Source of the DNA: Salticus scenicus
Taxonomy: Eukaryota > Arthropoda > Arachnida > Araneae > Salticidae
NCBI GenBank assembly: GCA_963930645.1
Contig: OZ005653.1
Span: 209,583,496-209,647,495, forward strand
Direction of reading: 5' to 3'
Length of the DNA: 64,000 nucleotides
Of this stretch, positions 25,088 to 35,432 are shown piece after piece. How positions within the stretch are numbered: position 1 is the stretch's first letter; every line of letters starts with the position of its first letter. The notes under the pieces were generated by a model. That model was not told the origin of the DNA. It saw only the letters and a list, made by a program, of their open reading frames with translations, and did not search any database. Made by a program: the position numbers and the translations under genes.

Positions 25088-25922
25088 ACTTTCTCTTACC
25101 CATAAGGTAGAGAAAGTATTGTTTTTGTGTCAAATTTTCAAAATTGAGTTTTTGTTATAGTTACACGTTTTGAGGTCCCCTGAATCCAAAAATCATATTT
25201 TCAGAACTGGAAATACTTGGAAATTACTGGAAGATTATTCCATTTTGTGTTAGGTGTTTTTCATATATGATGTGCATGTAGTTTATAGACAATATACAGG
25301 GCTACCAAAAATTAAGCTAAACATTCTTTTCTATTGAATGTAATTGATGGAAGTGCTTGCTACAATTTACTAGGTCGGCGAACGATACTCTCAGAATGAA
25401 AATAAAGTTTTCATGTTCATACTGTAAACAAAATATTTTTGATCTTCTGTTTCTAACTCTGCTTTTTTTTTTTTTTTCCCTATAATATCACGTTTTCAGC
25501 AGCCTTGAATACGAAAGTTCAATATTTAGTGGTTGGTCTCTGTATATTTCTGTTAACAGCATAATTTAAAAACAAATAACTACTAGAATTTGAAATTTGG
25601 TATTTTGAAGTTCATAATATTAGATTGCCCCTTGAAAAATTTGATCATGATTGGGGCAAATTAATATCAGCTTTCAATTTCTTTTTTTTTTATTTTTTTT
25701 TAATAATTGCAGACCATATAATTGCACAGGGTGTTAAGGAGGGTGGTAGCCCCTCACGCAAAATAATACGTAAAATATAACTTTTCCTAAGTCTGTTTGA
25801 TACTATTTTTAAGATGGAATTTATTTTTTATTTTACTTTTTTGATCTTACAACTTAATCTGCAATCTGTTTTTATAGTATTGAAAGGTAAGAGAAAGTCG
25901 TGTGAGTGACACACCAGATTAT
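25088..25922 (+). mobile_element. Family X interspersed element, copy 2 (shorter)
   Basis: The 5' end CTTTCTCTTACC CATAA GGTAGAGAAAG is a clean 11-12-bp hairpin. The 3' end is GGTAAGAGAAAGTCGTGTGA then GTGACACACCAGATTA, so the extreme ends are also inverted repeats of each other (CTTTCTCTTACC / GGTAAGAGAAAG). Compared with copy 1 it lacks part of the left half. The shared core includes AAATTAAGCTAAA-C/T-(A/G)TTCTTTTC and AACAAATAACTNC. No coding capacity is seen. Confidence 0.72.
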
Positions 25923-27480
25923 TTTTAATTACATAACTGAAGTTTTATTACCTTATTAGTAAAATGCTATAAAATAAATATTAAAATAACTATTATAATA
26001 GATAATTTCTATCTGAAAATTTATTTATATGCATTTGTAAAAGGAAATAAGTCACATTATGTAATATATTAAATATTAATAAACATGCAATGTGGACAAT
26101 TTTATTCATTGATAATTTTTTTTAAAGATATAAATACATTATTTATTAAAATATTATATAAATGTCATTTAATTAATATAATCTATTAGAATAAATATAT
26201 CTGCTTATAAATACAGTTATATAAGGTTAAAGACATACATCATTATTTTTTAGTAAACAATATAATTTATGTTAAATAAGCTCGAAATTACAACCATAAT
26301 TTATTTAATGTACACTCATATTCTCAACATTATTAATCAAATGAAAACAATCAAAAAGTGAATAAATTAGAGTAAAAATGACTTAGTAAAGGATAATTAT
26401 ATACTTATAGAAAACAATGTAAATGCAATAAAAAACTTTCTCGACTGTTATTTTAACTAGTTTTGCACCAACTCGCCCAACCAACCAAATCTTACCACAA
26501 CATCCTGTCTCCTTAAATAAATACTTGCCCACCCAGACTTCCATGTGTTGTATTTAGTGTAAGAAATGATATTCATGCATATTTTTTTTAAACATATACC
26601 AGCATAATAAACACACCATATAATTTAGACAAATTAATAAATTACATATATGTATTACAGATTATTTACATAAATAAAAGTAATTTTTAATATTAAATGT
26701 CAATAGAATAATCATTAAGATAATTTTTGTTAAGTTTTGAACTGGAAGGGTGTTTTAAAATAAGATGAAATTTACACATAAAGTACACATAAAAACAAGT
26801 AAGGTACACAATAAAATAACAATTAAAAACAATACACAACAAATGCACATAAACGCACTTTTTTTTTTTTTTTTTTTTTTTTTTAATGCACATAAATTTT
26901 AGCTCTCCTTTATTGAATAAACCTTAGAGGAGACTTGCATATTATTAATTTTTTAAGAAAATAATCTTTACATGGTATATATGTATGGATATAAATGCAA
27001 AAAAAGAGTAGCCTACTCTACAAGCAAACAGACAAACACGCCGTTTTTAGATCTTATAATTATGTACAATGAGACCATAATTATAGCAACCCATTTCAAA
27101 AACTAATACAGGCATAGTACTCTGCTCAGTTCCTCATCATATAATGTATATATATTCTCATAAATTTCTACTATTCGACATACTAAAATACCCTACCCAC
27201 TATGCTACCTACCCCCCCCCCTCCGATACATTTACTTTATTCTAATTTGCTGATTAAATTTATTAATTTATTTGCTGGTTAAATTTATTCTTATTGTAGT
27301 TTTCAATTTCATACTATTTTCAAAACAATAATCCCCAGAACCCAGAATGCACGTTTATTCTAAACTTTACCTAATTATTCTATTTTAAGGAAATTTTAAA
27401 TTTTTAAATAACTTATTAATAATTTTCATGGTAAATTATTTATAGTAAAAAGTGTTCATGTTATTATTATAAAAGATATT
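25923..27480. other. AT-rich DNA without a recognisable gene
   Basis: No gene seen. A 25-bp poly-T tract lies at 26859-26883. The open frame on the minus strand across it is poly-Lys from that tract. A C-run sits near 27212-27223. Confidence 0.7.
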
Positions 27481-27509
27481 TTAGAAGTAATCTGAAACCT
27501 TTGCGATAA

Positions 27510-27570
27510 AAATAGTCTTCTTTAAACGTTTCGAGCCTTTTATAGGCTCCTCATCAGTAAAAAACATCAA
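27510..27570 (-). ncRNA. Hammerhead-ribozyme-like motif downstream of the Penelope ORF
   Basis: On the minus strand, CTGATGA is followed by GGAGCC TATAAAA GGCTC (5-bp helix II with one extra G) and GAAACGTT (27527-27558 region). The bases before CTGATGA (UUUUUUA) can pair with those after the predicted cleavage point (UAAAGAA), giving a helix I of about seven pairs including one G-U. Helix III would be tiny (A-CG-U), as in minimal type I hammerheads thought to act as dimers. Its place, 45 bp after the GIY-YIG stop, fits known Penelope hammerheads. The extra G next to helix II departs from the consensus. Activity is untested. Confidence 0.55.
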
Positions 27571-27602
27571 ATGTAAATGCAGAGAAGAACAACAGACTTT
27601 CA

Positions 27603-28290
27603 TTAAGTGAGTACAACGTATTCATCGGGAACTGCGCATGCCTCATTAAGGGGTGAAAAATGTTGATTTGTGTACCAGCCCTCCAGGAAAATTCTAGAAT
27701 GATAATTTAAACAGTTAGATATGATTATTTTAGTACTGTTGAAATCAAGTAAATGGTCAGTTTCTATGGCATGCTGTACAATTTTCGAACTTATATCACG
27801 GTTTTTGAAATTTGTTTTATGTTCCTTAATTCGAGTATGAAGAGAACGGCCAGTTTGACCAATATAAACAGAACTACAAGATTTACAAGGGATATTATAA
27901 ATAACACCTATACGGGAAAAGGGGGGGGATAACTGTTTTAAAATTAGAAAGGAAATTACGAATTAAAAATTGGGGTTTATAGGAAATAGATAAATTAACA
28001 GTGCGTAAAACTTTGGCAATAGATTCAGAAATATTTTTATAGTAAGGAATAGTAACGAACAATTTAGGCGATTTAGAGGAATTAGTTTCATGATTATCCT
28101 TATTAAAGTCATACTCTTTTAATTTTGTTTTGAGCCAGCGAGGGGGATAATTATTACGCTTTAAGTCCGAAAAAATCCTTTTTAATTCCAACTGGAAAAG
28201 CTCATCTGTACTGCAATATGATTTTGCGCGGTGAAGTAATGTGTTTTGTGTTTTTATTGTTTTAAATTGTATATTTTTAGTGCATATTGT
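27603..28290 (-). pseudogene. Penelope-like RT C-terminus plus GIY-YIG endonuclease, frameshifted
   Basis: Reading 28290 downward, one frame gives LLHRAKSYCSTDELFQ, then LKRNNYPPRWLK, the connector between RT and endonuclease. It ends with a stop at 27895. The GIY-YIG domain continues in another frame: GVIYNIPCKSCSSVYIGQTG, RSLHTRIKEH, then IVQHAIETDH, and stops at 27603. It shows the GVIYxIPC and YIGQTGRS.HTRxxEH signatures of Penelope endonucleases. The switch of frame falls at an 8-G run (27921-27928), so a single slippage indel likely broke it. RT catalytic motifs are missing. In an intact element the protein would nick DNA and reverse-transcribe the RNA at the nick. This copy is not functional. 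Confidence 0.85.
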
Positions 28291-28300
28291 CTGTCTCAGC

Positions 28301-30088
28301 TTTTAATGTGATTAAAATTTAATTTAACTACGAGACGTAATGATTTTTAAATATTTCAAAAAATAGTCTTCATAATGCACATTTATGTAAATATTTGCGA
28401 TATTTCGCCATGTTAAAAAAAAATCTTAAATTTCCACTTATCAAAGTAAAATGTTAAAAACCAATATGATTTTTGCCAGTATTATAAGCGATATTTTAAA
28501 ACAAATCTGAACTCTTTACAATCATTCATTCATGTGGTAAAGTCTACACAGACTATCAAATTAATATGCTAACATACTAGCTAACTGACTAACATACAGA
28601 TAGACACCATACCAATTTTCGGATTTTCGGATTACTCATACCTCGAAACGTATTAAAATGTCCAAACACGGACGTAGAAAATTTTTCACGAATATTTAAG
28701 TTTCTCCCAGTAGGATAATTAGGGACTAATGTTGGCAAATTGTTTACGTTTCTTCCCGGTAAAAAGATGATTTTCACGGACCAAAATCTCTTGATGAATC
28801 AGAAATAATGAACTCATGCATTGCAGCGGATATAAAAATCAACTGGAAATCGTTCGTATTTTTAATGGAAACTTATTTCAATGTATTTTCTTAAAAAATA
28901 GTTATGAACAAGGCATTTATGCTTTACACAATGCAGTCATAAATTGCAATAGTTCCTCGAGCTCGAAATTAATAAAACTGTATAGAAATTGTTTTGATTT
29001 AAGTCTAAATAATTAAAAATATTTATTTCATCTATATCATAATTTTCTTCTTACGTTAGTCACAAATTTATTTAACCTGGTTTTTTTAAGAAGTTTTCTT
29101 TTTTCTTTCTTTCTTTTCTTTTTTATTATTATTATTATTGTTATTATTTTATGTTATTTTTTTAAAAGAAAAGTGAATCATTCTTTAAAGCAAACAATGC
29201 TGAACAAAACAAAAGAAATATCCTCTTTTTTAAGTTTTTAATTCCATCGCTATTTGTAGATAAAATTTTATGAGAACATTTCATTTGAATCAAGAAGAAA
29301 CAACATAATAAATAATTTATTTAAAAAAATTACTAAGATAATATATATATATATTCATACAGATTAAATTTGTTTCTTTTGCTTTTAGTGTTGTTTTTCC
29401 GTTTATCAAAATTTTCTTTATCTTCAGATTCGTGATGGTTTTGCGTTTGAAAAAAAAAAAAGAGATTTATTTATTGGAGTTTTTCATGGTAAAAAAAAAT
29501 GATGAGGAAAATTCCGTAAGCTATATGAAATGGTAAAATATTGGTTTTATCCTGATTTTCTGTAGAAAGATTCAAACAGATCTAAAACAGAATTTTTTTC
29601 CGACGGTGGTCACATATCATCGGATAAAAATATGTTGACAACATCTGGTATTCACTCATAGCCATCAATAATTATTTGTAATATATTTGTCCTTTTATTT
29701 ATTTTTTTTTTTCCTGAGGAAAGCGTAATGGATTGCATTAAAATACATTACAATGATAAAAGTTTATTTTTTCACGTGATACGTAGGGATATATTAAATA
29801 GTATATTTTTGCTTTTTTTGAAGTATAAATTACAAAAATAAGAAATTTCCACTTTTTTTTTTCTTCTCGCACTGTTTTCATGCAACATTTTTATCCTATT
29901 TAATCACGTTACTATAAAAATACGTTAAAGATTTTTGTGTGAAAATAATGGTAGCAAAAAAAAACCGACGTTTCTTAGTCCTGGACCAAAATGTACTGAA
30001 ACATCTTATTGAATTTTTTTTTTGTTTGTTTGTTTGATACTCCGACTATTTTTTTTATGTAAAGAAAATATATTAGATTGTATATAAG
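28301..30088. other. AT-rich DNA without a recognisable gene
   Basis: No gene seen. Short TTTC/ATT repeats near 29098-29150, a TA run near 29342-29354 and several poly-T tracts. The open frames at 28589-28777 and 28816-29016 show no family resemblance. Confidence 0.65.
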
Positions 30089-30686
30089 TACACTGGTGTT
30101 CAAAATTAAAGCAACGACCTATTTTTTCGTTTTCTTCTTTTGCGCATAACTTTTAAACAATTGAACATATGAACATAAAATTTCGAATGTATGTTTGATA
30201 TCATATCATCAATAGAATATTATATAACTTTAGCAAAAGTAATAGTGTTCAAACTAATAATTATTCATATTTTCTCAAAAATAAGCTTTGGAAAAAAAAA
30301 ATAACAATTTTTAAAAAGAAAACTTAACGAAAAATGGTCACAAGGAAGCATTACAGATAGGTGAAGATGTACATTCATCCATGTGCTAGATTAAAACTGG
30401 ATTTTTCTTCCTGTAATCACTTTTCTGTATCTTCTTTTTTTTGCATGTGAATAACTTTTTAAAAAATATACATACAAATATGAAAATTATTTATTGTCAT
30501 TTTTATTATTATGGTGTTGAGCATAGTTTATAAATTAGTAATTATATTTTTTCAAAAAATCCGTTATAAAAGTAAAAGAAAAGCGAATACAGAAAGAAAA
30601 ATCGGGATTTAGTTTAACATTTGAAGGCATGTCTGTCTTATTAAAACCCGAATAAACTACTATGTCAGAAACGCCAAAGAAAAATA

Positions 30687-30747
30687 TTGGAAATGCATAC
30701 AGCTGTTTCGGTAGCCTTAAGCGTACCGTCTTCAGTGCAAAAAGGAT
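30687..30747 (-). ncRNA. Hammerhead-like core in left palindrome arm (mirror copy)
   Basis: Exact inverted copy of the motif at 30820-30880, on the minus strand (CTGAAGA at 30729-30735 in mirror position). Because the arms are complementary, a transcript of either strand would contain one sense motif and one antisense motif. The transcript would tend to fold as a long hairpin that hides both. Confidence 0.45.
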
Positions 30748-30819
30748 TCTGAATCAGGAGAAGTGCTCGTATATATAGGAGAGTGAGCTCGTATATATAT
30801 ATACTTCTCCTGATTCAGA

Positions 30820-30880
30820 ATCCTTTTTGCACTGAAGACGGTACGCTTAAGGCTACCGAAACAGCTGTATGCATTTCCAA
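30820..30880 (+). ncRNA. Hammerhead-like core in right palindrome arm
   Basis: CTGAAGA (30832-30838) fits CUGANGA. Helix II is GGTA ... TACC with an extra C before it, followed by GAAA (30858-30861). The next bases ACAGCTGTA give the palindrome ACAGCTGT for a short helix III and GUA as the cleavage triplet. UGCA just after the site pairs with the four bases UGCA just before CTGAAGA. The extra base at helix II also occurs in the 27.5-kb candidate. Structure-only evidence; activity unknown. Confidence 0.45.
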
Positions 30881-31246
30881 TATTTTTCTTTGGCGTTTCT
30901 GACGTAGTAGTTTATTCGGGTTTTAATATTCCAACGCGAAGTCTCCTGTTATTACATGTCTGTCTTAACCTATGTGTAATGCATCCTTAACACCATTTTT
31001 TATCAAGTTTTCTTTTCTAAAATTATTGAAATTTTTCATTTTTTCCAAAGCTTACTTTTGAGAAAAATTGAATAATTATTAGTTTAAAAATTGTTACTTA
31101 TACTAAAGTTATAAAAATTCGATTCATGATATGATAACAAACATGCCATCCAAATTTTATGCTCATATGTTTATTTGTTTAAAAGTTATGCGCAAAAGAA
31201 GAAAACGAGAAAACAGGTGGTTGTTTTAATTTTGAACACCAGTGTA

Positions 31247-31880
31247 TAATAGAATAATAGGCAATAAGAAGTATATTAAGCCTAATATTTCCTTTTTTTA
31301 ACGAGAAATCATATTACACAACAACCAAATATGTTTGTAGGCTATGCGAATTTTATATGTCTAAAGAGAAAATGACAAATTGCGGAAACTGACAGAAAGT
31401 TAATTTATTAATTTTTGAAAATTCCTATAATCTTTATCACCAAATATCATCAACCATTAGTTTCTTCTGTCAAACACTTTGTATGTTTTTCTTTTCTTCC
31501 TTTTTTTTTTTTTAACATAATTTAACAGCGCCTTGCTAAATATTGCAAATTTCTCTTATTTTTTGAAACTGCAAGTTTTTGTAAATATTTAAAAATCAGC
31601 CAAAAATTTGGCTAAATTTAAATGCTGTCATTATACCTAAGAAAGACTTTTCAAATTTAAGAATTTCAACTTATTAATATTTGTCTATATCTTTAAAATC
31701 TTCTTAAGGCTTTTCTTACATTGAAACTGCCTATTACATGACATAATTTGAAACCACTTTCTTTCATAAGCTTAGGAAATTTCGATCCTCATAATTCTGA
31801 GGATATAGAAAGTTGAGAAAAGTTTTGTAAGAAAATTTTAATAATATTTTTTAATGCTGTTTAAGTAAAACTAAAAATTG
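31247..31880. other. AT-rich spacer
   Basis: No gene or clear repeat partner seen; one poly-T tract near 31500-31514. Confidence 0.65.
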
Positions 31881-32915
31881 TAATCTGGTGTGGCACCTAC
31901 ATGAATTTCGCATATAAATTTTATGAAAACAGATTGCAGATTGACGGGTGAGATAGCTAAAACAAGTACTGTATATAAACCTACGTTAAAAAGATTTCAA
32001 ACAAGGTTTAGGAATAGTTTTATTTAAAAAAATAAATCTGTGTGAGGGAGTCTACCCACCTCACACAATTCAACCTCAACCCACCGTTTGAATATAGTAC
32101 CTACATTCATATAGAATTAAAAACTGTCATTAAATTAAAAAAAATTATTCCAAATTATTCAGATAACTTCCACCTGCATTACTCCTTGAAAACACCCCTT
32201 AGTGTTCAGGGGACCTCAAAATGCGTAATTACGTGAAAAATAAACATTTAAAATATAACTTTAAAAAGTACTTTATTTATTGTATGAAGAATTAATTTTC
32301 ATTTCTGGGCAGTTTACCTGAATACGGTAAAACATAGCAATGCGCTTCCACCAATTACATTCAATAAAAAAGAATGTTTTCGTTTAATTTTTCGTAGCCC
32401 TGTATGTCTTCTATAAATTGTGCACTTAAATGTAGTCCTATATTAATAGCAGACAATATAACCGGAAATGCACTTCCAGCTTCTTTCGAGTAGCCTTACA
32501 AACGAATGGTGAATGATTTACATAAAATAGTCTATACGAAATATGCTTTTATGCATATAAAAAAAAAGTATGTCCATTTCGTTTTGTTTAGTGCAGCCTG
32601 TAAATATTAAACTATGCAAACCGTTAATTTCGCCCGTAGACATAATGTATTTGAACTCTCTTGGATGCCCCTGTACACGAAATATTTGCTTGATCTCAGC
32701 CAAAATTTAGAGTGGCACGCCTATATGAGAAACATTTAGAATACCGAGTTTGGACGTCCTAGAACAGACAGACACAGAGAGAGAGACGCACAGGCCGGCC
32801 GCTAAAAACATGTGTTTCGCATTCAGAGGACCTCAAAGTGTGTGAATTTAACTCAGTGCCGAAAATTTGACTTAAAAACAATACTTTCTTTACTATGTAT
32901 ATGTGTAAGAGAAAG
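31881..32915 (-). mobile_element. Family X interspersed element, copy 3 (inverted)
   Basis: Read on the minus strand it begins CTTTCTCTTACAC ... GTAAAGAAAGTATTGTTTT (hairpin 5' end, near 32915) and ends GTGCCACACCAGATTA (31881). It shares the CTCTGAATGC/ACTTTGAGGTCC block and the AAGAATGT/TTTCGTAGCCCTGTAT block with copies 1 and 2. Open frames at 32042-32236 and 32518-32703 are accidental frames within the repeat. Confidence 0.7.
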
Positions 32916-33048
32916 AAAAAAATAAAATAAAACAAAACAAAACTGAAGCATTATACATGGAAACAAAATATATAGACCCTGGCAATTTTAATAAATGAAT
33001 AAAATAAATAAAATTACGAATATGATATACATTACTTTATTTTTAACC

Positions 33049-33970
33049 GACTTCAAAAAAGAAGGAAGGTTCTCAATTCAAACCGTATGTTTTTTTTATG
33101 TTTGTTAGCTCATAACTTCTGAACGGATGCTCTGATTTTGATACTTTTTGTTTTGTTGAAAAGGTCTTGGTCTGAAATAGGTCCCATTGTAATATCTTTA
33201 CGATCTAAAGAAAATACAGGGTGCTCAAAAAAATCAGTCCCAACTCTTTTAACTGCTAAACGGCTGCAGCTATAGTGATAAAAATGGTATGTAAGTATAG
33301 CAAAGTGGCCATGCAGAACAAGGTTAAACCGCTTGCAGCTACACCTGGTAGAAAATAGCGGAGTTGGTGTTCCTATCTTGAAAACGGTTCTAGAGAAAAA
33401 AAGTGAATTACAAAGTTGAGTATCATCGATTTGGTACAAAAAGATAGGTACGCTAGCATGAATGCCTAAACTGTATTAGAAATGCTTCAAGACAGGGGGG
33501 AAAATTGAATTATAAAATTGCTGAGCATTATCGATTTTGTACGAAAAGATATTTCAGACATTGGTGCTAAAAATACAATGCTAAAAACGTGCATTTGTTT
33601 GTTCGCAATTTCTTACACTATGCTCACTTGAGCTACATTGCACACGTTGTAGCGTAGCTGGTGAGACATACGCTATGTAGTTTTACGCTATACAATTTCC
33701 TACTCTCATTTTTGTTGTTGTTGAAATTTGTTAGCTTATAACTTCGTAAGAGATTATTTAATTTTAATACTTTTTTGTTGTCGTAATGATCTTGGCTTGA
33801 AATAGGTTTCGTTATGATTTCATTAAGATATAAACAAATTACAGGATACTCACAAAAGTCTGTTCTCACTCTAACTGCTGAACGCATGCAGCTATACTGG
33901 TAAAAGCAGTATGTAAGTATCGATGTTGAAACTTCAGTCCGTCAGCTGCAATGCATATTTTGCTCTGTGT
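33049..33970. repeat. Two diverged direct copies of a repeat, spaced 626 bp
   Basis: Unit 1 starts TTTGTTAGCTCATAACTTC (33101) and unit 2 TTTGTTAGCTTATAACTTC (33727). Both continue through GGTCTTGG/GATCTTGG, TGAAATAGGT, ACAGGGTGCTCA/ACAGGATACTCA and GCAGCTATA to TATGTAAGTAT. In between, a shorter duplicated phrase (ATTATCGATTTTGTAC and ATCATCGATTTGGTAC) is spaced about 100 bp. The start AACCGACTTCAAAAAAG is a phrase I associate with widespread arthropod interspersed repeats. Minus-strand open frames here simply follow the repeat. Confidence 0.65.
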
Positions 33971-34424
33971 TTGAACTTTACGCTGCGCAATTTCCAGCGC
34001 AGCGGGTGACACGTATTCACTGTAAAGTTCAATATATATGCCTAACAAAATTTTTGGTTACGAATACAGCGTATCCGTTCTTTACATTTCTAAAGACTTT
34101 TTAATTTAACGTATGTTCATTCAATAGATAGTTTTTTGCTCATATCCGATAAAGGCAAGAAAAGTGACACAATTTTAAAATGCAGCATTTGAGAAAAATC
34201 AACTTAAAAATAACTTGACTAGAATAAAACTGGCACAACTGTCTCTCGAGTGGATTACTTTCTAGTTGGAGATATAACTTTTTTGTTCACATTGGGTGCA
34301 TTTCATGTATTTTTCAGTGACATAAACCCTTTTTTGAGTTATGTCACTTTCCTTGGAAGTGAAACGGCCGTCGAACGTCTTCTGATGTTCTGCTATATGA
34401 ATAAGTTTTCACTGAAAAGAGAAA

Positions 34425-34485
34425 AATAAAATCTTTTTGTAAAAAAATAGAACCGACTCCAAAAAGCAACTACTATTCAAACAAC

Positions 34486-34525
<40 letters not shown>

Positions 34526-35331
34526 TATGAAATGAAATTGTAAATTGCGCCTAAAAGTATAAAATAATTTCCTTCGCCAAACAACCTATAACACTACAAT
34601 TAATCATAACTTTTGAAGTCGGCGCAAAATTAAATAAAAAATTGATACCTTTATTCAATACAAAAATCAAATTATATTCAAAATACACATCTCACATGGT
34701 CACCTGCAAAACGCAGCCGAAAGCTACTTTGATTCAAGAAAACAAATAAGATTTCGTAAGCAGCAAAAGTTGGCAAAGATACTGGTATGTGACGTCCTTG
34801 GTGAAAAAAAAAAATCGCAAAATTATCTGGCAAACATATTTAATTTCTTTGGGATATCATGATTACTTTGATAAGGTATATTAAGAGAGTAATAGAGAAT
34901 ATGAAACAATACTTCGTACAATATATATTATGAAAATATACATCTTGCGTGTATATTTTTGCATTACGTTTTGATCACCAAATCCAAGAGTCACCAAGGA
35001 TGATAATTATCAAAGTTATACCAAATTTGCAAAGAAAACTCTAACTTCGTAGAAACATAAATACCGCATTCTGAAGAATGTTCACTGTTCTATGTAGATT
35101 CTACTAATGGACCAATCGTATACAGTGATAAAATAATAAAGGAAACATGAAAATGGATCATTCGAGACAGCATTTGTTACTACCGATCTAAAAACTAACC
35201 TTTAAAAACTAATTAAATTTTATTTAATTTTGCGCCGACTTCAAAAGTTATGATTAATTGTAGTGTTATAGGTTGTTTGGCGAAGGAAATTATTTTATAC
35301 TTTTAGGCGCAATTTACAATTTCATTTCATA

Positions 35332-35371
<40 letters not shown>

Positions 35372-35432
35372 GTTGTTTGAATAGTAGTTGCTTTTTGGAG
35401 TCGGTTCTATTTTTTTACAAAAAGATTTTATT
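34425..35432. mobile_element. 1-kb inverted-repeat element with about 215-bp near-identical arms
   Basis: Left arm 34425-34639 and right arm 35218-35432 are near-perfect inverted copies. Each includes AGAACCGACTCCAAAAAGCA, a (TA)n run (34493-34520 and 35336-35368), GCGCCTAAAAGTATAAAA and AAGTCGGCGCAAAATTAAAT. The 578-bp spacer contains a smaller element (34792-35003) with a related inverted copy at 39833-40050. No protein frame is visible. The close arm similarity suggests recent formation or gene conversion. An alternative is that two copies of one repeat happened to insert head to head. Confidence 0.75.
34792..35003 (-). mobile_element. Small element with CATCCTTGGTG inverted ends, copy in the 34.4-35.4 kb foldback
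   Basis: It begins GTCCTTGGTG and ends CACCAAGGATGA, a short inverted repeat. The inverse of 39833-40050 aligns along its full length (shared AACATATTTAATT, AAGAGAGTAAT, ATGAAACAATA, TTCGTACAATA, AAAATATACATCT). Both copies lie in the spacer of a larger inverted repeat. Confidence 0.7.

Larger units (their letters stand above)
27510..28300 (-). mobile_element. Penelope-like retroelement, 5'-truncated 3' portion
   Basis: The minus strand reads, in order: the end of the reverse-transcriptase ORF, a GIY-YIG endonuclease domain, a stop codon, then a hammerhead-like motif in the 3' untranslated part. This order (RT-GIY-YIG, hammerhead in the terminal region) is that of Penelope-like elements. The 5' side fades out near 28290-28300, before any catalytic RT motif, so the copy is 5'-truncated as is common for target-primed insertions. 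Exact 3' end and target duplication are not clear; the right-hand limit near 27510 is approximate. Confidence 0.8.
30641..30954. mobile_element. Near-perfect 124-bp-arm palindrome inserted with 13-bp target duplication
   Basis: The arms 30641-30764 and 30803-30926 are exact inverted copies except one position (TATGTC versus TACGTC). The 38-bp centre contains a direct repeat of GCTCGTATATATA. A 28-bp tail (30927-30954) follows the right arm. The insert is bounded by CATGTCTGTCTTA on both sides (30628-30640 and 30955-30967), an exact 13-bp target duplication. It sits inside the older foldback element. Each arm carries a hammerhead-like core (separate entries), so a Penelope-derived, head-to-head duplicated terminal segment is a reasonable guess. 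Confidence 0.85.
30091..31244. mobile_element. TA-flanked foldback element, interrupted by a second palindrome
   Basis: The ends are CACTGGTGTTCAAAATTAAA and its inverse, flanked by TA (30089-30090 and 31245-31246), as for Tc1/mariner-type elements. The terminal inverted repeats continue imperfectly for about 280 bp each (shared ATGCGCAAAAGAAGAAAACG, CATATGTT, GAGAAAA, AAGCTT). Once the insert at 30641-30954 is removed, pairing can be followed further inward (TTTTTCTTCCTG against the inverse of CAGAAAGAAAAA), so the whole 840-bp element is one long foldback. No transposase frame remains. Divergence between arms suggests age. Confidence 0.8.

Noticed and set aside
33110..33887. Minus-strand frames of 109 and 84 codons that resemble each other
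   Set aside because: They resemble each other because both lie in the duplicated 626-bp-spaced repeat; stops and shifts interrupt them and the order of phrases is that of non-coding repeat DNA.
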